A stretch of 64,000 nt of DNA from Aeromonas allosaccharophila (GTDB taxonomy: Bacteria; Pseudomonadota; Gammaproteobacteria; Enterobacterales; Aeromonadaceae), in the NCBI RefSeq assembly GCF_000819685.1, contig NZ_CDBR01000023.1:1-64000 (forward strand), given 5' to 3'. Position 1 is the stretch's first letter; the number at the start of each line of letters is the position of its first letter. Positions 33,996-43,142 of this stretch are shown one piece after another. Position numbers and translations under genes: made by a program. Below the pieces are notes generated by a model. That model was not told the origin of the DNA and ran no database searches. It saw only the letters and a program-made list of their open reading frames with translations.

Positions 33996-35372
33996 ATGTT
34001 TGAGAATTTGACTGAACGACTCTCGCGCACCTTGCGCAATGTCAGTGGCCGTGGTCGTCTGACCGAAGAGAACATCAAGGAAACCCTGCGCGAAGTCCGC
34101 ATGGCGCTGCTCGAGGCGGATGTCGCCCTGCCGGTAGTGCGTGATTTCGTGGCACGCGTCAAAGAGCGCGCAGTCGGGCAGGAAGTGGCCAAATCCCTGA
34201 GCCCTGGCCAGGCATTCATCAAGATTGTGCACGGTGAACTGGTCACCGTGATGGGGGAGGCCAACGAACAGCTCAACCTGGCTGCCCAGCCGCCTGCGAT
34301 CATCCTGATGGCCGGTCTGCAGGGTGCCGGTAAGACCACCACGGTCGGCAAACTGGCCAAACTGCTCAAAGAGCGCAGCAAGAAGAAAGTGCTGGTGGTC
34401 AGTGCTGACGTCTATCGCCCTGCGGCGATCAAGCAGCTGGAGACCCTGGCCAGCGACATCGGGGTTGACTTCTTCCCGAGCGACGCCAGCCAGAAGCCGG
34501 TCGACATCGCCACCGCCGCCATCGATCAGGCGCGCAAGAAGTTTTATGACGTGGTGATCGTCGATACCGCCGGTCGTCTGCACGTCGACAGCGAGATGAT
34601 GGCCGAGATCCAGCATCTGCACGCCACCATCAAGCCGGTCGAAACCCTGTTCGTGGTCGATGCCATGACTGGTCAGGATGCCGCCAACACCGCCAAGGCA
34701 TTCAACGAAGCGTTGCCGCTTACCGGTGTAATCCTCACCAAGGCGGACGGCGACGCCCGTGGTGGTGCCGCGCTGTCGGTGCGTCACATCACTGGCAAGC
34801 CGGTCAAGTTTATCGGTATGGGTGAGAAGACTGACGCGCTGGAGCCATTCCACCCGGATCGTCTCGCCTCCCGCATCCTCGGCATGGGCGATGTGCTCTC
34901 TCTTATCGAAGAGGTCGAGCGCAACGTCGATAAAGAGAAAGCGGCCAAGCTGGCCAGTAAGGTCAAGAGCGGTAAAGGCTTCGATCTCGAGGACTTCCGC
35001 GAGCAACTGGCCCAGATGCGCAACATGGGCGGCATGATGGGGATGCTCGACAAGCTGCCCGGCATGTCTGGTTTGCCGGATAACGTGAAAGATCAGATGG
35101 ATGACAAGCTCACCGTGCGGATGGAAGCGATCATCAGCTCCATGACGCCGAAAGAGCGCGCTCATCCTGATCTCATCAAGGGTTCCCGCAAACGCCGTAT
35201 CGCCGCAGGCTCCGGCATGCAGGTGCAGGACGTGAACAAGCTGCTCAAGCAGTTCACCGAGATGCAGCGCATGATGAAAAAAATGTCCGGCAAGGGCGGC
35301 ATGCGCAAGATGATGAGCCAGATGAAGAACATGATGCCCCCCGGTTTCGGTGGCGGTCGCGGCCCGTTCTGA
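33996..35372 (+). CDS. ffh: Signal recognition particle protein Ffh
   Basis: GTPase that binds 4.5S RNA and signal sequences and targets membrane proteins to FtsY/SecYEG. 458 residues. N domain, then G domain with GLQGAGKTTTVGKLAK (G1), DTAGR (G3) and TKADGDARGG (G4), then a Met-rich M domain (QLAQMRNMGGMMGMLDKLPG and a C-terminal run MMKKMSGKGGMRKMMSQMKNMM). A terminator follows. Confidence 0.98.
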   Translation: MFENLTERLSRTLRNVSGRGRLTEENIKETLREVRMALLEADVALPVVRDFVARVKERAVGQEVAKSLSPGQAFIKIVHGELVTVMGEANEQLNLAAQPPAIILMAGLQGAGKTTTVGKLAKLLKERSKKKVLVVSADVYRPAAIKQLETLASDIGVDFFPSDASQKPVDIATAAIDQARKKFYDVVIVDTAGRLHVDSEMMAEIQHLHATIKPVETLFVVDAMTGQDAANTAKAFNEALPLTGVILTKADGDARGGAALSVRHITGKPVKFIGMGEKTDALEPFHPDRLASRILGMGDVLSLIEEVERNVDKEKAAKLASKVKSGKGFDLEDFREQLAQMRNMGGMMGMLDKLPGMSGLPDNVKDQMDDKLTVRMEAIISSMTPKERAHPDLIKGSRKRRIAAGSGMQVQDVNKLLKQFTEMQRMMKKMSGKGGMRKMMSQMKNMMPPGFGGGRGPF

Positions 35373-35390
35373 TCCGGCCCGCGTGTTGAT

Positions 35391-35417
35391 GGGGGTCTGC
35401 AGCGGCAGGCCCCTTTT
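35391..35417 (+). terminator. Terminator after ffh
   Basis: GGGGTCTGC (35392-35400) pairs with GCAGGCCCC (35405-35413) with one G:U pair, followed by TTTT. Confidence 0.75.
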
Positions 35418-35451
35418 CATTGCTGTTCTGCGCAAAAAATGGCTGGCTTGG

Positions 35452-35479
35452 TTGCAATTATTACGAATCCAAGTAGAAT
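35452..35479 (+). promoter_or_regulatory. Sigma-70 promoter of the rpsP operon
   Basis: TTGCAA (35452-35457), 16-base spacer, TAGAAT (35474-35479). A 7-bp leader hairpin GGTCCGC/GCGGGCC follows at 35502-35521, 29 bases before rpsP, and may be a regulatory or attenuator stem. Confidence 0.6.
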
Positions 35480-35549
35480 TACGCGGCTTATTTTAAGCTA
35501 GGGTCCGCGTGTTTGCGGGCCTTGTTCATTAGATGTTAATGAGGACGAT

Positions 35550-35798
35550 ATGGTAACCATTCGTTTACAACGTGGTGGCGCGAAAAAGCGTCCGTTTTAC
35601 CAGGTAGTAGTTTCTGACAGCCGTTGCGCCCGTGACGGTCGCTTCATCGAGCGCGTTGGTTTCTTCAACCCGGTTGCTGCTGGTTCTGCTGAAAAGCTGA
35701 ACCTGGACCTGGCTCGTATCGAGCATTGGGTTGCTACTGGTGCCGCTGTTTCTGACCGCGTTGCCAAGCTGATCAAAGACGCTAAAAAAGCTGCTTAA
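35550..35798 (+). CDS. rpsP: 30S ribosomal protein S16
   Basis: 82-residue ribosomal protein S16, needed for 30S assembly. [25 protein letters not shown] is the family N-terminus, with the later GFFNPVA. First gene of rpsP-rimM-trmD-rplS, an arrangement kept across gammaproteobacteria. GAGGA precedes the ATG. Codon usage is strongly biased. Confidence 0.98.
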   Translation: MVTIRLQRGGAKKRPFYQVVVSDSRCARDGRFIERVGFFNPVAAGSAEKLNLDLARIEHWVATGAAVSDRVAKLIKDAKKAA

Positions 35799-35822
35799 TC
35801 AGCCAAACGGTAAGGAGTTAAG

Positions 35823-36344
35823 GTGGAAAAACCTATAGTTCTGGGCACCCTGGGTACCGTTTATGGCATCAAGGGCTGGCTTAAAGTGAACTCCTTCACC
35901 GATGTTGCCGAAGCGATTTTCGATTACAACCCCTGGCTGATTAATCAGAACGGGGCGTGGCGTGAAATTCGAGTTTCATCCTGGAAACGTCACAACAAGG
36001 GTCTGATCTGCAAACTCGATGGTATCGATGTGCGCGAAGATGCCCTGGCATTGACCAATGTCGAGATTGGTGTACCCGCCGATCTGTTGCCTGCGTTGCC
36101 TGAAGGTGAGTTCTACTGGCGTGACCTGATTGGTTGCTCCGTGGTGACCACCAAGGGATACGACCTGGGCAAGGTGACCGAATTGATGGAAACCGGCTCC
36201 AACGATGTGTTGGTGGTTGAGGCCAATGTAAAAGATGCCTTTGGTGCAAAGGAGCGGTTGATTCCGTTCCTGGAAGAGCAGGTGATCAAGAATATTGATC
36301 TGACTGCTCGAACAATCGAAGTTGATTGGGATCCTGGTTTCTAG
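35823..36344 (+). CDS. rimM: 16S rRNA processing protein RimM
   Basis: Binds S19 and helps mature the 30S head. 173 residues. N-terminal RimM domain ([22 protein letters not shown]), then a PRC-barrel ([33 protein letters not shown]). It starts with GTG at 35823 behind AAGGAG, 24 bases after rpsP. Confidence 0.97.
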   Translation: MEKPIVLGTLGTVYGIKGWLKVNSFTDVAEAIFDYNPWLINQNGAWREIRVSSWKRHNKGLICKLDGIDVREDALALTNVEIGVPADLLPALPEGEFYWRDLIGCSVVTTKGYDLGKVTELMETGSNDVLVVEANVKDAFGAKERLIPFLEEQVIKNIDLTARTIEVDWDPGF

Positions 36345-36378
36345 TTTCCCGCGCTAACACGGGTGCCGGAGGTTTCTT

Positions 36379-37128
36379 ATGTGGATTGGGGTCATTAGCC
36401 TCTTCCCTGAAATGTTCCGAGCCATTACCGAGCACGGGGTAACGGGTCGGGCCGTCAAGAGTGGCCTGCTGCAGATTGAGTGCTGGAACCCCCGGGAGTT
36501 TACCCACGATAAACACCGTACGGTCGATGATCGTCCTTATGGTGGTGGGCCCGGCATGTTAATGATGGTTCAGCCGCTGCGTGACGCGATTCATGCAGCC
36601 AAGCAAGCGGCGGGAGACGGGGCGAAAGTCATCTATCTCTCTCCTCAGGGACGCAAGCTGACTCAAGCGGGCGTAACCGAGTTGGCGACGAATCAGAAAC
36701 TGATTCTGGTAGCCGGTCGATACGAAGGTATCGATGAACGCGTGATACAAACCGAAGTCGACGAAGAGTGGTCTATCGGGGATTACGTGTTAAGTGGTGG
36801 CGAGTTGCCTGCCATGACCCTGATCGATGCGGTTTCGCGTCTGGTCCCGGGGGTTTTGGGTGATCAGGCCAGTGCCGAGCAAGACTCCTTTATGGGTGGC
36901 TTGCTGGATCATCCCCACTACACTCGGCCGGAGGTGTTGGATGGATTGGCGGTGCCCGAGGCGCTGACAAGCGGCAATCACGAAGTGATTCGACGCTGGC
37001 GTCTCAAACAGTCGCTCGGACGAACCTGGCAAAGAAGGCCGGAACTTATTAACAACCTAGCTCTGACTGACGAGCAAGAATCACTTCTTGCCGAGTATGT
37101 CCGCGAAGTGCGTGACAGCGTTAAGTAG
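36379..37128 (+). CDS. trmD: tRNA (guanine37-N1)-methyltransferase
   Basis: SPOUT-class enzyme that makes m1G37 and prevents +1 frameshifting. 249 residues. The SAM-binding trefoil knot spans [14 protein letters not shown] and [14 protein letters not shown]. The catalytic Asp lies in the loop near [22 protein letters not shown] precedes the ATG. Third gene in the operon. Confidence 0.98.
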   Translation: MWIGVISLFPEMFRAITEHGVTGRAVKSGLLQIECWNPREFTHDKHRTVDDRPYGGGPGMLMMVQPLRDAIHAAKQAAGDGAKVIYLSPQGRKLTQAGVTELATNQKLILVAGRYEGIDERVIQTEVDEEWSIGDYVLSGGELPAMTLIDAVSRLVPGVLGDQASAEQDSFMGGLLDHPHYTRPEVLDGLAVPEALTSGNHEVIRRWRLKQSLGRTWQRRPELINNLALTDEQESLLAEYVREVRDSVK

Positions 37129-37160
37129 AGTTTTCAGTTTATCCTAGGTAAGGAAAGACA

Positions 37161-37508
37161 ATGAGCAAGATTATTCAGCAGCTTGAACAAGAGCAACTGC
37201 GTACCGACATCCCGGCTTTTGCCCAGGGCGACACTGTACGTGTTCAAGTTCGTGTTAAAGAAGGTGGTAAAGAGCGTCTGCAGGCTTTCGAAGGCATCGT
37301 TATTGCCAAGCGTAACCGCGGTCTGCACTCTGCTTTCACCGTTCGCAAGATCTCCAACGGCGAAGGTGTTGAGCGTGTATTCCAGACTCACTCTCCGCTG
37401 ATCCACAGTGTAGAACTGAAGCGTCGTGGTGATGTTCGCCGCGCCAAACTGTACTACCTGCGCAACCTGTCCGGCAAAGCTGCTCGTATCAAAGAGAAGC
37501 TCAACTAA
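37161..37508 (+). CDS. rplS: 50S ribosomal protein L19
   Basis: 115-residue L19 at the 30S-50S interface. [23 protein letters not shown] and [11 protein letters not shown] are diagnostic. AAGGAAAG precedes the ATG. Last gene of the operon, closed by the terminator at 37561. Confidence 0.98.
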
Positions 37509-37560
37509 TTCGATTCGAATTGGTGTCGGTATGTCGGCAAATAGCTCGACAGGTAGTGAA

Positions 37561-37587
37561 AAGGCTCGCCAATGGCGAGCCTTTTTT
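37561..37587. terminator. Bidirectional terminator after rplS
   Basis: AAGGCTCGCC (37561-37570), AAT, GGCGAGCC (37574-37581), six T. Usable also for the convergent gene at 37617. Confidence 0.9.
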
Positions 37588-37616
37588 GTATCCGTCTATT
37601 GGCTATCTGGGTGCCG

Positions 37617-37940
37617 TTACTGGATGACCCGTACTACCGAGTTGTCGCGCCCGAAGGGGCCTGGTACATAGTCATCTGCTGCCCAGTCATTCTCGTAGAG
37701 GGTCTCACCTTCCGGGGTGATGAGCTGGTAGCAATATTCGAAGTAACCCGGGCCGTCGGTCGGCAGATTGAGGGTGGCTTTGAACTCACCGCTCTTCATG
37801 CGCTTCAGCTCGACCGGTTGCCACTGGGTGAACTCACCGATCAGCATCACCTGCTCCGCGCCTGCGGCGGCCTCCTTCTCTACGGCGAAGGTCACCTTGA
37901 CCTCGGGCTTGGACTTTAAAAACTGTTTGATCAGTGGCAT
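37617..37940 (-). CDS. Isoamylase early-set (CBM48-like) domain protein
   Basis: 107-residue protein consisting of a single immunoglobulin-like glycan-binding domain of the isoamylase N-terminal/CBM48 type. Typical blocks are QVMLIGEFTQWQPVELKRM, FKATLNLP and GYFEYCYQLITPEG. No catalytic domain is attached. Such stand-alone domains occur in Aeromonas and Vibrio; a role in binding glycogen or in regulation is possible but unproven. GGAGG stands before the start. Confidence 0.82.
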   Translation of the reverse strand: MPLIKQFLKSKPEVKVTFAVEKEAAAGAEQVMLIGEFTQWQPVELKRMKSGEFKATLNLPTDGPGYFEYCYQLITPEGETLYENDWAADDYVPGPFGRDNSVVRVIQ

Positions 37941-38020
37941 GACGCCTCCTTGTCTGTGAGTTAAAAATGGCTCCTGTCTATTTTTATACCATCATATGAC
38001 AAAGATGTTGATAAGGCAGA

Positions 38021-38695
38021 TCAAGTCGGCAGGGCAAAATAGCGTTGCAGCAGGCTGTGGGTGAAGTCGATCTTGAGATAGAAGCCGCGCGGTAGGGTCA
38101 TGATGGGTTGACCATCACGACCGATGGCTCTTGTCAGTGCCTTGTTGTTGGCGGCCTTGGGCCGCAGTTGCATCACCTGGCCGTGGCGCGCGCTGATCTG
38201 CTCCACTTCCCCCAGCACAATCATGTCCATCAGCTCCTCCCAGTCCTGACGCAGTAGCCGATCGTCCTCTTGATTCGGGCTCCACATCAGCGGCATACCG
38301 ACCCGCCGCTCGCCAACCGGGATCTCGCGACTGCCTTCCACCGGGATCCAGAGTACCCGGGAGAGCTTGTTGCGCACGTTTGACTCCTCCCAGCGCTGGC
38401 CGCTGACGCCGATCAGTGGGGCGACACAGACGAAGGTGGTCTCCAGCGGTTTGCCCTGAGGATCCACGGGGATCGTCTTGAGTTCGATCCCCAGCTCCGG
38501 GAAGTCCTGTTCCGGCTTGCTCCCTGCGCTGGCCCCCAGTTGCAGCTCGATCAACTGACCGACCCACCCCTTGTCACGGCGCAGATCGCTGGGCACCGCG
38601 ACGCCAGCCTCGGCGGCCAGCTGCGCCAGGGTGAAGCCAGCTATGGCATAGGCGCGGCTCAATAACTCCTGCTCGGATTGGGGATTGCTTGGCAT
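38021..38695 (-). CDS. mutH: DNA mismatch repair endonuclease MutH
   Basis: Nicks the unmethylated strand at hemimethylated GATC sites after activation by MutS/MutL. 224 residues. The catalytic D...ExK motif is seen in [15 protein letters not shown]; downstream blocks [14 protein letters not shown] and [12 protein letters not shown] match E. coli MutH. The start [12 protein letters not shown] at 38695 has GGAG at seven bases and gives the family length; in-frame ATGs at 38707 and 38719 are possible. Its presence implies Dam-directed repair in this organism. Confidence 0.95.
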   Translation of the reverse strand: MPSNPQSEQELLSRAYAIAGFTLAQLAAEAGVAVPSDLRRDKGWVGQLIELQLGASAGSKPEQDFPELGIELKTIPVDPQGKPLETTFVCVAPLIGVSGQRWEESNVRNKLSRVLWIPVEGSREIPVGERRVGMPLMWSPNQEDDRLLRQDWEELMDMIVLGEVEQISARHGQVMQLRPKAANNKALTRAIGRDGQPIMTLPRGFYLKIDFTHSLLQRYFALPT

Positions 38696-38772
38696 AGTTG
38701 GCTCCATCTTGCTCGCCATATTCTAACAGGGGAGGATCCCGAGAAGGATCGCTGTTTTTATGACCGATCCTG

Positions 38773-38781
38773 AGTGGATAA
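38773..38781 (-). promoter_or_regulatory. DnaA-box-like 9-mer
   Basis: Reads TTATCCACT on the minus strand, one mismatch from TTATCCACA. Confidence 0.4.
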
Positions 38782-38931
38782 GATCAAATGCAGAGAATTT
38801 GGGGACTATCAGCTCATCGTGATGATTTTAAAGGGTTTTGTCTATTTTATCGAGCAGTGATCCAGGTCTGGTTTGACCTCGAAATAGTTGTCCAAGGGTT
38901 TGTGCATGATGTTACACACAGTTATCCACAG

Positions 38932-38940
38932 AAATCTTGG
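38932..38940 (+). promoter_or_regulatory. DnaA box (perfect)
   Basis: TTATCCACA, the strongest DnaA-binding 9-mer, in the mutH-rppH intergenic region. Confidence 0.65.
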
Positions 38941-39040
38941 ATAAGTGGATGAAAGTGGGTGGAGTCGCTGATATGTTACAAAAAATTGTGAATGCCACCC
39001 CATTTTTATCGGGTAAACGGGGTAGATATTGTGCCACTCC

Positions 39041-39049
39041 TGTGGATAA
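39041..39049 (-). promoter_or_regulatory. DnaA box (perfect)
   Basis: TGTGGATAA on the plus strand, that is TTATCCACA on the minus strand, inverted relative to the box at 38932. Confidence 0.65.
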
Positions 39050-39081
39050 TTTCGCCGCGGTGGATCTTTGAACAGTTGAAC

Positions 39082-39090
39082 TTGTTCACA
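39082..39090 (+). promoter_or_regulatory. Weak DnaA-box-like 9-mer
   Basis: TTGTTCACA, one base off the relaxed consensus TTATnCACA. Confidence 0.35.
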
Positions 39091-39218
39091 ATCCGGATCA
39101 TGAATCTGGCTCTTTGATTGACATGGATCTAGATCCAGTTGTTTTGATTCAACTGCATGTATAATAATGTTTTTTTATCTTTTCATCTGCGAGGTTGCGC
39201 GAAAAGTCGCTTTTTGCG

Positions 39219-39238
39219 TACAGTTAAAAAGTACTGTA
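39219..39238. promoter_or_regulatory. Inverted repeat TACAGT-N8-ACTGTA
   Basis: Perfect 6-bp arms (39219-39224 and 39233-39238) around an AT-rich 8-base centre, directly after a 9-bp hairpin. It looks like a dimeric repressor operator, but the half-sites point opposite to LexA boxes and I cannot name the regulator. Confidence 0.4.
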
Positions 39239-39259
39239 TATACCCGTTTGCTAACAGCT

Positions 39260-39268
39260 TTATGCACA
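39260..39268 (+). promoter_or_regulatory. DnaA-box-like 9-mer
   Basis: TTATGCACA fits the relaxed consensus TTATnCACA. Confidence 0.45.
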
Positions 39269-39428
39269 GCCTGGGTGGGCAACTTGGGGGCGCGGATCCT
39301 TGGATTTGTTTATAAGTATGTTTGAAATTGAAAGTTATTCATGAAACAGGGGATTCACTCCTTGTTTGCTGCCACGGAGTGAATGTGGAACAATCTCCTT
39401 ATAGATTCAGCCTTTATAAGGTGATCAC

Positions 39429-39956
39429 GTGATTGATGGCGACGGATTTCGTCCCAATGTCGGTATCGTGATCTGTAACCGTGAAGGACAAGTGTTGTGG
39501 GCTAAACGCTATGGGCAGCACTCCTGGCAGTTTCCGCAGGGGGGGGTTGATGATGGTGAAACGCCAGAGCAGGCCATGTATCGAGAGCTGTATGAGGAGA
39601 TTGGCCTCAAGCCCGAAGATGTGACCATCATGGCCACCAGTCGTAACTGGCTAAAGTACCGTTTACCCAAACGTCTTGTCCGCTGGGACAGTTCACCGGT
39701 CTGTATTGGCCAAAAGCAAAAATGGTTCCTGTTACAACTTGGTCCGGGCAGGGAATCGCGGATCCAGTTCGGCTGTCATGGCCATCCCGAATTTGACGAC
39801 TGGCGTTGGGTCAGCTTCTGGTACCCGGTGCGTCAGGTCGTCTCGTTCAAGCGGGAGGTTTACCGCCGGGTCATGAAAGAGTTTGCCCCGCTGGCGATGC
39901 CAGTGCCGGCAGTGCAGGTCAACAAGAAGGATGGGCGACGCAATCGCGCCCGTTAA
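39429..39956 (+). CDS. rppH: RNA pyrophosphohydrolase RppH
   Basis: Nudix hydrolase that removes pyrophosphate from mRNA 5' ends and starts RNase E-dependent decay. 175 residues. The Nudix box [22 protein letters not shown] (near residues 38-59) is complete; WQFPQGG and YWYPVR-like [18 protein letters not shown] are RppH-specific. It starts with GTG at 39429. ptsP follows after 14 bases, as in E. coli. Confidence 0.96.
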   Translation: MIDGDGFRPNVGIVICNREGQVLWAKRYGQHSWQFPQGGVDDGETPEQAMYRELYEEIGLKPEDVTIMATSRNWLKYRLPKRLVRWDSSPVCIGQKQKWFLLQLGPGRESRIQFGCHGHPEFDDWRWVSFWYPVRQVVSFKREVYRRVMKEFAPLAMPVPAVQVNKKDGRRNRAR

Positions 39957-39970
39957 GGAGCACAGATTAG

Positions 39971-42250
39971 TTGTTAACGGAACTGAGACGTATCGTCGAG
40001 AGCATGGCCGAGGCCAATACCCTCGAGCAGGCCTTGCAGGCATTGGTGAGCCAGACCCGGCACGCCATGGCAGTGGACTGCTGCTCCGTCTATGTCTCGG
40101 AACCCGAGGTGCGCCGCTATCGCTTGGCGGCTACCGACGGCTTGGCCCCGTCCGCAGTCGGCAAGGTGACCCTGCCCTACGAGCAGGGCATCGTCGGTCT
40201 GGTGGGTCAGCGGGAAGAGCTGATCAACCTGGCTGATGCCCCCGCGCACCCCAGTTTCAAATTCCTGCCCGATGTGGCCGAAGAGGCGTTCCGCTCCTTC
40301 CTCGGTGCCCCCATCATGCACCAGCGTCAGGTGGTTGGCATTCTGGTGGTGCAGCAGAAGGAGAGTCGCCGCTTCGATGAGGGGGAAGAGTCCTTCATGG
40401 TCACACTGGCGGCCCAGCTGGCGGCGCGGATCGCTCAGGCGCAGGCCAAGGGGTGGTTGCAGAAGACCGACTGGAGCAAACCGCTGCGCGGTATTGCCGG
40501 TGCCAGCGGCATCGCCATGGCCAAGGCCTGGGTGTGGCGGCCCCGCAAGGCGCTCTCGTCCATTACCCCGCGCAAGGATGAAGACCATGCCAGCCAGCTG
40601 GCGCGGCTGGAGCTGGCCGTGGAGGAGGTTCGTCACGATCTGGAGAGTCTGGCGCTGCGTTTTCGCGAGAGCTACAGCCAGGATTCGGTGGCGATCTTCG
40701 ATATCTACCTCCATCTGCTGAACGATCCCGGCTACATCAAGCCCATTCGCAACAAGGTGAGCAAGGAGCACTGGACTGCGGTCTCTGCAGTCAAGCTGAT
40801 CAGCGATCGCTTGATCGAGCAGTTCAAGGGGATGAAGGATCCCTACCTGCAGGAGCGCTCCACCGACGTGAAGGATATTGCCCAGCGGCTGATCAGCCGG
40901 CTGGTGCAGAATGAACCTGAACATATCTCCATCGGCGAGCCGGTTGTGCTGGTTGCCGATGAAGTGACCGCCACCATTCTGGCGGAAGTGCCCCGCGAGT
41001 ATCTGACCGGGGTGGTCTCGCTCAAGGGGGGGACCAACTCCCACGCCGCCATTCTGGCCCGTGCCATGGGGGTGGCCGCCATCATGGGGGTTGATCTGCC
41101 CCTTGGTGACATCGGTGGTCGCATGCTGGTCGTCGATGGCTACAGCGGCGATCTCTTCATCGAACCCAATCAGGTGATCCTGACCGAGTATCGTCAGCTG
41201 CTGAGCGAAGAGCGGGCCCTCGATACCCTGGTGCGCAGCGTCGACAACCTGCCATCCGAGACGGCCGACGGCACCAAGGTCTCCCTGCTGCTCAACGCCG
41301 GTCTCAGCGCCGATACCGAGATCTCCCTCAACCAGCTGGCGGACGGGGTGGGCCTCTATCGCACCGAGATCCCCTTTATGCTGCAGGAGAGCTTCCCCTC
41401 AGAGTGGGAACAGACTGCCCGTTATCGCGGCATTCTGGAGACCTACCGCAACCGGCCGGTCTGCATGCGGACGCTGGATGTGGGCGGCGACAAGCCGTTG
41501 CCCTATTTCCCCATCGTCGAGGGAAACCCCTTCCTTGGCTGGCGGGGGATCCGGATCACCCTGGATCACCCCGAACTGTTTCTGGTGCAGCTCAAGGCGA
41601 TGCTGCGGGCCAGCGAAGGACTCGACAATCTGGCCATCATGCTGCCGATGATCAGCAGCGTCAGCGAAATCAAAGCCTCCCGTCGCCTGCTGGATCAGGC
41701 GTGGCGGGAAGTGTCGGAAGAGGCGGCCAGCCGCGATGCTGTGATCCGCTACCCCAGCCTCGGGGTGATGATCGAGGTGCCTTCAGCCCTCTTTATCTTG
41801 CCGGAGATGGCGCCGCTCATCGATTTCTGGTCGGTGGGCAGCAATGACCTGACCCAGTACCTGCTGGCAGTGGATCGCAACAACTCCCGGGTTGCCAACA
41901 TCTACGATGCCTTCCATCCTGCGGTGATCCGCGCCCTGCAACAGCTGGTTGATGCCTCCCATCGCTACCAGAAGCCGGTGTCGGTCTGTGGCGAGCTGGC
42001 CGGTGATCCGGTCGGTGTACTGCTGCTGCTTGCCATGGGCTATCGCCGCTTCAGTATGAACACCCACAACATCGCCCGGATCAAGTACGTGCTGCGTCAA
42101 TCCACCCTGAGCGAGTTGACCGAACTGATGGCCGATGGCCTCAAGCATGACAATCCCCACATACTGCGCGGCCTGTTTGCCCGCTATCTTGAGGAGCATG
42201 GTTTGGGCGGTTTGCTGCGAGCCGGTCATAAATCGAAACAGAGTGATTGA
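39971..42250 (+). CDS. ptsP: PEP-protein phosphotransferase PtsP (EI-Ntr)
   Basis: First component of the nitrogen-related PTS, passing phosphate from PEP to NPr. 759 residues. N-terminal GAF domain (about 1-165, LTELRRIVESMAEANTLEQAL), then the EI domain with active His in GGTNSHAAILARAMG, the PEP-binding barrel (LRTLDVGGDKPLPY-like segment, SVGSNDLTQYLLAVDRNNSRV) and Cys in VCGELAGDP. Starts with TTG at 39971 behind AAGGAG. Its partners ptsN/ptsO are not in the window. Confidence 0.96.
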   Translation: MLTELRRIVESMAEANTLEQALQALVSQTRHAMAVDCCSVYVSEPEVRRYRLAATDGLAPSAVGKVTLPYEQGIVGLVGQREELINLADAPAHPSFKFLPDVAEEAFRSFLGAPIMHQRQVVGILVVQQKESRRFDEGEESFMVTLAAQLAARIAQAQAKGWLQKTDWSKPLRGIAGASGIAMAKAWVWRPRKALSSITPRKDEDHASQLARLELAVEEVRHDLESLALRFRESYSQDSVAIFDIYLHLLNDPGYIKPIRNKVSKEHWTAVSAVKLISDRLIEQFKGMKDPYLQERSTDVKDIAQRLISRLVQNEPEHISIGEPVVLVADEVTATILAEVPREYLTGVVSLKGGTNSHAAILARAMGVAAIMGVDLPLGDIGGRMLVVDGYSGDLFIEPNQVILTEYRQLLSEERALDTLVRSVDNLPSETADGTKVSLLLNAGLSADTEISLNQLADGVGLYRTEIPFMLQESFPSEWEQTARYRGILETYRNRPVCMRTLDVGGDKPLPYFPIVEGNPFLGWRGIRITLDHPELFLVQLKAMLRASEGLDNLAIMLPMISSVSEIKASRRLLDQAWREVSEEAASRDAVIRYPSLGVMIEVPSALFILPEMAPLIDFWSVGSNDLTQYLLAVDRNNSRVANIYDAFHPAVIRALQQLVDASHRYQKPVSVCGELAGDPVGVLLLLAMGYRRFSMNTHNIARIKYVLRQSTLSELTELMADGLKHDNPHILRGLFARYLEEHGLGGLLRAGHKSKQSD

Positions 42251-42317
42251 TAATCATGCCTTGTCCCTGCTGACGAATGATCGGAAAATGCGGCTTTTCT
42301 TATGACTGGGGCCGCTT

Positions 42318-43142
42318 ATGCAGCACGATGGATATTGGGTTTTCTCGCAGATTGATCCCGTAGCATTCAGTTTGGGACCACTATCGGTACGCTGGTATGG
42401 TCTCATGTACCTGTTTGGTTTCGCTTTTGCCATGTGGCTTGCCGGCCGTCGCGCCGATGCACCAAACAGCGGCTGGACCCGCAACGAGGTGTCGGATCTG
42501 CTGTTCTACGGTTTCCTCGGGGTGATCCTCGGTGGCCGTGTCGGTTACGTGCTGTTCTACAACTTCGATCTCTTCCTCGCGGATCCCACCTACCTGTTCA
42601 AGATCTGGACCGGCGGCATGTCGTTCCACGGTGGCCTGATCGGGGTTATCACCGCGATGATCTGGTTTGCTCACAAGACCAAGCGCCACTTCTTCACCGT
42701 GGCCGACTTTGTGGCGCCGCTCATTCCGTTTGGCCTCGGCGTTGGCCGGATCGGCAACTTCCTCAACGGCGAGTTGTGGGGGCGGATCACCGATGTGCCC
42801 TGGGCCATCATCTTCCCGGAAGCCGGCCCCGAGCCGCGTCATCCCTCCCAGCTCTACCAGTTCGCCCTGGAAGGGGTGGTACTGTTCATCATTCTCAACC
42901 TGTTCTGGCGCAAGAACCCGCCACGCGGCGCCATCTCCGGCATGTTCCTGCTGTTCTACGGCCTGTTCCGCTTCCTGGTGGAGTTTGTGCGCCAGCCGGA
43001 CAGCCAGCTTGGTCTCTACTTACAGGAGATCAGCATGGGCCAGATCCTCTCCACCCCGATGATTATCGCCGGTGCCCTGATGATTTGGGTCGCCTACAAG
43101 CGTCCGCAGTTGTTCGGTAATGCCGTGAAGGAGGCGAAATAA
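42318..43142 (+). CDS. lgt: Prolipoprotein diacylglyceryl transferase
   Basis: Inner-membrane enzyme that adds diacylglycerol to lipobox cysteines, the first step of lipoprotein maturation. 274 residues, about seven helices. The Lgt signature [17 protein letters not shown], the N-terminal [10 protein letters not shown] with the essential His, and RHPSQLYQ are present. Its stop overlaps the thyA ATG (TAATG), as in E. coli lgt-thyA. Confidence 0.97.
   Translation: MQHDGYWVFSQIDPVAFSLGPLSVRWYGLMYLFGFAFAMWLAGRRADAPNSGWTRNEVSDLLFYGFLGVILGGRVGYVLFYNFDLFLADPTYLFKIWTGGMSFHGGLIGVITAMIWFAHKTKRHFFTVADFVAPLIPFGLGVGRIGNFLNGELWGRITDVPWAIIFPEAGPEPRHPSQLYQFALEGVVLFIILNLFWRKNPPRGAISGMFLLFYGLFRFLVEFVRQPDSQLGLYLQEISMGQILSTPMIIAGALMIWVAYKRPQLFGNAVKEAK

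Larger units (their letters stand above)
38696..39428. other. Long AT-richer intergenic region between mutH and rppH
   Basis: A 733-base stretch with no credible gene, visibly richer in A/T than its surroundings. It holds a cluster of DnaA-box-like 9-mers (38773-39268), a hairpin CGCGAAAAG-TCG-CTTTTTGCG (39198-39218), an inverted repeat TACAGT-N8-ACTGTA (39219-39238), a TATAAT at 39160-39165 and eleven GATC sites. The last 160 bases show only a possible rppH promoter region and leader. Confidence 0.7.

Noticed and set aside
35502-35521. rpsP leader hairpin as a known ribosomal-protein leader RNA
   Set aside because: Only a simple 7-bp stem is visible; there is not enough structure to name a leader class.
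38773-39268. Chromosomal replication origin
   Set aside because: None of the usual origin neighbours (dnaA, dnaN, gidA/mnmG, mioC, rpmH) is present, and the boxes are spread over 500 bases.
38735-39426. Eleven GATC (Dam) sites in the mutH-rppH region, suggesting an oriC-like methylation cluster
   Set aside because: Coding regions here are also GATC-rich (roughly as many by eye in the 1-kb fbpA gene), so the density is not clearly special.
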